A program made the translations under genes and the position numbers. From Ceratothoa steindachneri (lineage: Eukaryota > Arthropoda > Malacostraca > Isopoda > Cymothoidae), in the NCBI GenBank assembly GCA_963969495.1, contig OZ018330.1, positions 72,255,954 through 72,319,953 on the forward strand: a stretch of 64,000 nt of DNA. Reading direction: 5' to 3'. Positions 60,011-64,000 of this stretch are shown here, piece after piece; position 1 is the stretch's first letter; every line of letters begins with the position of its first letter. Under the pieces are notes generated by a model. It was not told the origin of the DNA and ran no database searches. It worked only from the letters and a program-made list of their open reading frames with translations.

Positions 60011-61105
60011 GGGACCAGAAGCCTAGGACCTCTGGGAAAAGTTTTTTTTTATAATTTTTACCCATAGATACTTGTATTAAAAGAACACGTACCCCTGGGA
60101 AAGTGGAGTCATGTTACTGTAGTTGCCCTTAGAATAGGCGCTTTATACCGTCCTCAGGGTAGCCCTCCCCCATGCTACACCTGTCGTTTTAAAAACAGTG
60201 CAACGTCATGAATGGAAGTTTGAAGACGGCTAGGCTTGAACCGCTATCAGCCCCAGAACAAGTGCGGCCTTCAAGGCGATACCTCCGATGAACATGATCG
60301 GCAACCAGTACAGCGGTACTCAACACACGGGTGTGAGGATCCTTAGTCTGACTCCTCCACATTGGCCTGTTCAGCAAGGTAAGACCCCTGAAGACAGACT
60401 GATGGACAATAAAGTCAATCACAATCTTCACTGACATAGCCCACTGTGTCATTAAAGTACGCAAGCCCCTCCACCACGACACGGTGATCCTCAGGGAGGG
60501 GTAGGGAGAACGAGCCCGCGCGTGGAGGCGGATCTCCATGCGCCTGCGGTCGCCTATTATTGCTTTCTATTGTTCCTTGAATCAAAGAAAAAAGGGGACT
60601 TCACGGAAATAAATACTGTGACATCCCTATGAGTGGGAAGTTTAAGAGAGAAGTCTCCATAGGATCAGAAATTTCTGAATGTGATCATTTACACACACTC
60701 AGTCCACAGGTCCTGTATTGATGTGCTTTGGCAACTTGGCCGTCCATTTGGGCGAAATTGTCCTTGAGCTTTAACCATAAAGGATGGTGCGGCCGGCGTA
60801 GCTACCATATATGTATGTATGAAGAAGCTAGTGGGCTTTTGCCAACCGACTGAGGCTCATAAGAACTTAGGTGGATAGGAAAGCAAGTGTGGAAAGAGGT
60901 AGGAGGGTATGTTATAAAGAGAAGTAGAGATAGGCAGGACCACTAAAGAGTAGGGTAGATGATCACCTATTATTATCATACCCTGGTGCTAGATGATTCC
61001 AGGATGGCATGCACTCCACCTAGGCAGCATGGCTACAGGACTGAACTCTGTACAGGTGGGCACTCTTGGTGCAAAGTGCAGGGAGAATACATTGAGTGGA
61101 GAGCC
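60011..61105. other. Stretch without recognisable gene
   Basis: A 116-codon minus-strand frame (60539-60189) has no motif I recognise. The part nearest 60010 may be family-3 leader. The CXXC1 intron continues through it. Confidence 0.4.
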
Positions 61106-61315
61106 ATAATAATAATAAATAACAAAATAAATATTAATAATAATTATAATACATAATGATAAATAATAATAATTATTGAATATTAATAAAAAATGATAAC
61201 AATAGTAATAATAAGTAATAATAATAAATATTAATAATAAAATTAAAATACATAAATACAAATAATATAAAAATCCTACTAAATAATGCTAATGATAATA
61301 ATACTAATAAAAAGG
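61106..61315. repeat. (AAT)n-rich imperfect microsatellite
   Basis: About 200 bp dominated by AAT/TAA triplets with interruptions. The Tyr/Ile/Leu-rich reading on the minus strand is an artefact. Confidence 0.9.
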
Positions 61316-61659
61316 TAGAGTAGTGCTGAGTGTGGGTGAGGGAAAAGCGCACAAACAACCTCCCTAGGCCCCATCAGAATGTTCAAGACAACCCAGTGAC
61401 TGGCTTCCTTAATTTGCACTCAGGCTGGGAGGATGTGCAGCTCCTCTGGATACCCAAGTGTAATAGGTTACATGGGGGACCTCCCTGTGGGGGATAGAGA
61501 GGAAAAGTTTTCTTGTGGTATTATTAGGTTTTTGCTAGGATGAGTGTTATATATGTTGTGCTCATGCAGGAAGTTCTGTAGCCTGGCCAGTTTGGGGTGG
61601 ATGGATATCTTATAAGGTCAAATACCCCCTTAAACATGGCTCTCTAAATGCCCCCTTAA
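61316..61659. other. Intron stretch without recognisable gene
   Basis: Nothing recognised between the AAT tract and the minisatellite. Confidence 0.45.
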
Positions 61660-62175
61660 ACATGGCTCTCTAAGTGAAATATATTAGGTCAAATCTCTAC
61701 AATAATAAGGTTGCATAAGAAGTACAAGATATAAGGTCAAATCTCTGCAATAATAATGTCTCCATAAGTGCAACATATAGTCAGATCTCCACATAAATAT
61801 GACTTAAGTGCAATGAGGTAAAATCTCCACTATGAAGATGGGTCTGCAGGAATTTCAATTTATGAGCTAAAATCTCCACACTAAATATGGTTAGGTAAAG
61901 AAATACATGTATAAAGGTCTGTATAAAAGTCAAGTTTTCACACTTAAGATGGCTCAATAAGAAATGCTCTCTATAAAGTCAAATCTCCACATAAGTGAAG
62001 GCCAAATCTCCAAAATAATGATGGTTCTGTAAGAGTTGTAATGTATAAGCTCAAATCTCCATGGTAAAGATGGCCCAGCAAAACATACAATATATAAGGT
62101 AAATCTTTATAATCAAGATGGCTCCCTAAGAAGTGCAATGCATAAGGTCAAATCTCTACAATAAGATACCTCCAT
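61660..62175. repeat. Degenerate minisatellite next to a CXXC1 exon
   Basis: The phrase (G)GTCAAATCTCCACAATAA and variants recur about eleven times (near 61683, 61737, 61795, 61830, 61869, 61927, 61980, 62006, 62053, 62099, 62147) with a period of roughly 30-60 bp, each followed by GATGGCTC-like and AAGTGCAAT-like segments. It ends about 20 bp from the CXXC1 donor at 62196. Confidence 0.8.
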
Positions 62176-62196
62176 AAAAAGAATATAAGGAATCAC

Positions 62197-62364
62197 CTTA
62201 TTATAGCAACTATGCATATGCTTGATGGCTCTTCTCGTGGGGACTTCATGACCACATGTAACGCAATATACAAATGCCCCTTCAGAGCCTTCCTCATCAC
62301 CTTCTTCATCTGCCTGGGGGTCGATCGACACAGACTTCCATTTATCAAGCATAACATCAAGATC
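62197..62364 (-). CDS. CXXC1: CXXC1/CFP1 exon, acidic linker plus first Cys/His motif of the C-terminal domain
   Basis: Acceptor CTTTTCCACTAG and donor GTGATT bracket 168 bp, 56 codons. The peptide starts DLDVMLDKWKSVSIDPQADE, has an acidic stretch EGDEEGSEGA, then FVYCVTCGHEVPTRRAIKHM and HSCYNK. The CVTCGHE...HM..CY segment corresponds to the C-x2-C-G-H-E and HMERCY motif just before ESQTSFGSM in CXXC1. The donor is not the strongest (GTGATT). Earlier exons with PHD and CXXC fingers should lie right of position 64000. Confidence 0.9.
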
Positions 62365-62639
62365 CTAGTGGAAAAGGGAAAAAGGTATACAGGGGTGGAT
62401 ACTTCAAGTTTAACCCCTCCAAATAAATTCTATTAGGATAAAAAAAACAGGGGCAATAAGTGTCAATTTCCACTTCAGAACTTTTATTCTTTTTACATTT
62501 TACAATATGTCAACCACTACTTTGAATGTAATTTAGTGGTGCCTTAGGGTTATTCCTAGCATGAAATGTTTCATGTGTCTCAGACTTGTGTTTACTATCC
62601 AACTTTCATGTCCCTTAGTTAAAACTTGTCAGATGAATT

Positions 62640-63602
62640 GATCAAATAGTTTATATTGTAAGCATAGTCGTCTCTTCTGTAGATGTAGCGAAGCTTTACA
62701 GGGTAATTTTGTTTTCTATTTATTTCCTTTAACATGCTCCCATCAAGAATCACAAGCTCTCCTAAGTATAGGAATTATTCTACCTGTTCTATGCTTTCAT
62801 GTTCTATTAATGAGACTAGGAAACTTCATATGCACTCCTTCTACTTCTAGCATAACTTTTGTTTCGTCTATTCTTCCATCGAACAACAAGCATGAGAGCC
62901 CTCCTTCTTTCAGTTCTTTCTCTTGCTGATTGGATATTTCCTTCATGAATTTTTCTTCTGCCCGTCTAAGTTTATTTTAGTCGATCACCAACAATATATC
63001 CTCTTGGTTAATAAGCCCTGCATCGATCCAAGCAGCCGTAGCAATTTCGAAGCTTTCCGAAGTCCAGTATAATTCTTTTTGGTGAACGTTCAGCGAGATC
63101 CTCATAATTACTATCACCCGATGTTGTGTCTTGTTCTCCAGAACTCTTAGCTTGTTTCACTTAGCTCCTTTAATATTTTACTCCTGCAAGAACTTTCTGA
63201 AATGGTTTGCAGGACTTCAGATAAATTATTTTCACCGTATAGTTCCCCCAATTTTTGTACTTTAATTTTCTTGTTCTCAGGTAGCTTTGAATGTTCTGTT
63301 TAATTTCTGTCACTATCCTGTTCACTTTCCTCTTCTGAGATTGAACTGGGACTGCCTTTATCTTTCTGATTATCTTGTATTACTGGTGTCAAAGCTGCAT
63401 CACAAATCATAGTTTTAATATTTTCCTTTTCTGCTGGTTTGTTATTTCATTTGTATGGTTCAGATCTTTCAATGAAATCTCTTTGGAGCTCATTTACTAT
63501 TGTCTTTATACCACTAATAGTTTGCGTTAAGTAATCGAGGTAATTCTGCATTACCACAATAAAAGGGTTGATCAAAGAAAGAGTAGCATTATTGAAACTC
63601 AT
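62640..63602 (-). pseudogene. Decayed ORF of unknown, probably dispersed family
   Basis: An ATG at 63602 starts MSFNNATLSLINPFIVVMQN. After stops and shifts follow an acidic SPSSISEEESEQDSD segment, LGELYGENNLSEVLQTISES, AAWIDAGLINQEDILLVIDx, NKLRRAEEKFMKEIS and LSCLLFDGRIDETKVMLEVE. The DAGLI..ED...VID.NK.RR and L.FDGRxD patterns remind me of multi-copy uncharacterised proteins in arthropods and cnidarians. No function known to me. Numerous stops. Confidence 0.5.
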
Positions 63603-64000
63603 TTCTCGAGTGATAATTTAAAAATTTCTTAAAACTATAACAAGGTTTTCAGCCATTTTTTTCTTTTGGTAGCTTGAATTGGTTTAGTGAGTCTTTAATA
63701 AATTTAGCAATTTTGTCATCTGTATGTGTTCCAGAAAAATGTGAAGCTTTCAACACTGCTGTTTGATGTAATCATCTTCAATCCAATGTGCTGTTAAACT
63801 TATGAATGGGTGCAAATTATGATCAGTGGTCCACATATATGTCTGAAGTTAAAGTCAAAGGGTCTACATTTTGTAATTATTATTATTCTTATAATAGGTG
63901 TTTTACCACCGTAGACACCAGAGGGTGATTCAACAGTGAATCTCAAGTAGAATTATGTGGCTACAATTTTGGGCATATAAGAAGCAATCCGGAGTATAAA
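63603..64000. other. Stretch without recognisable gene, right window edge
   Basis: AT-rich sequence; no further CXXC1 exon was found here. Confidence 0.45.

Noticed and set aside
60189..60539. 116-codon frame on the minus strand, upstream of family 3
   Set aside because: No recognisable domain; more likely leader or host sequence.

Overview
This window is intronic and gene-poor DNA from a large, retrotransposon-filled animal genome, most likely an arthropod and plausibly a crustacean. The basis is: canonical GT-AG introns of 4 to 20 kb; long (AT)n arrays; Penelope-like elements with GIY-YIG domains; several lineages of non-LTR retrotransposon with RNase H; a mariner relic; and a Ty3/gypsy relic. 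Nothing bacterial is present.

The only recognisable host gene runs on the minus strand. Four exons (62364-62197, 49133-48975, 28903-28766, 24562-23981) encode in order the C-terminal half of CXXC1/CFP1, the CpG-island-binding subunit of SET1/COMPASS histone H3K4 methyltransferase. All four are flanked by good splice signals and join in phase. The PHD and CXXC-finger exons would lie beyond the right edge. The introns (about 13.1, 20.1 and 4.2 kb) are packed with transposable elements. The last exon carries a Q/H/S/Y-rich C-terminal extension.

Layout: 1-3310, 5' part of a family-1 (I-clade-like) retrotransposon. 4343-7096, an ORF2-less copy of family 2. 7.7-9.4 kb, microsatellites and a tRNA-like SINE head. 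10.2-11.6 kb, a rearranged Ty3/gypsy relic. 12.67-15.6 kb, a Penelope-like element as a large inverted repeat. 15.6-17.04 kb, a second Penelope-like element in head-to-tail arrangement with a hammerhead-like motif. 17.13-20.23 kb, another ORF2-less family-2 copy containing a twin tRNA-like repeat. 20.2-22.9 kb, family-1 and family-2 fragments. 23.98-29.5 kb, the last two CXXC1 exons and small RT relics. 29535-35616, a full-length family-1 element with an 11-bp target-site duplication. 35.7-38.1 kb, a spliced three-exon gene of a dispersed repeat-like family, now broken. 38.4-45.06 kb, three family-2 copies in head-to-tail order. 45.06-47.4 kb, a CR1/L2-group relic. 47.37-48.32 kb, mariner. 49.6-50.85 kb, a decayed RT. 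50.84-56.09 kb, a decayed but nearly complete family-2 copy. 56.3-60.0 kb, family 3, a relative of family 1 whose gag runs into RT without an endonuclease. 61.1-62.2 kb, an (AAT)n tract and a minisatellite. 62.6-63.6 kb, a decayed unknown ORF.

The most interesting signals are RNA-level: a conserved, covarying stem-loop at the 3' ends of all family-2 copies; hammerhead-ribozyme-like motifs at the Penelope-like elements; and a twin tRNA-like direct-repeat unit. Clade names, covariation and ribozyme folds rest on reading by eye and need folding and database searches.
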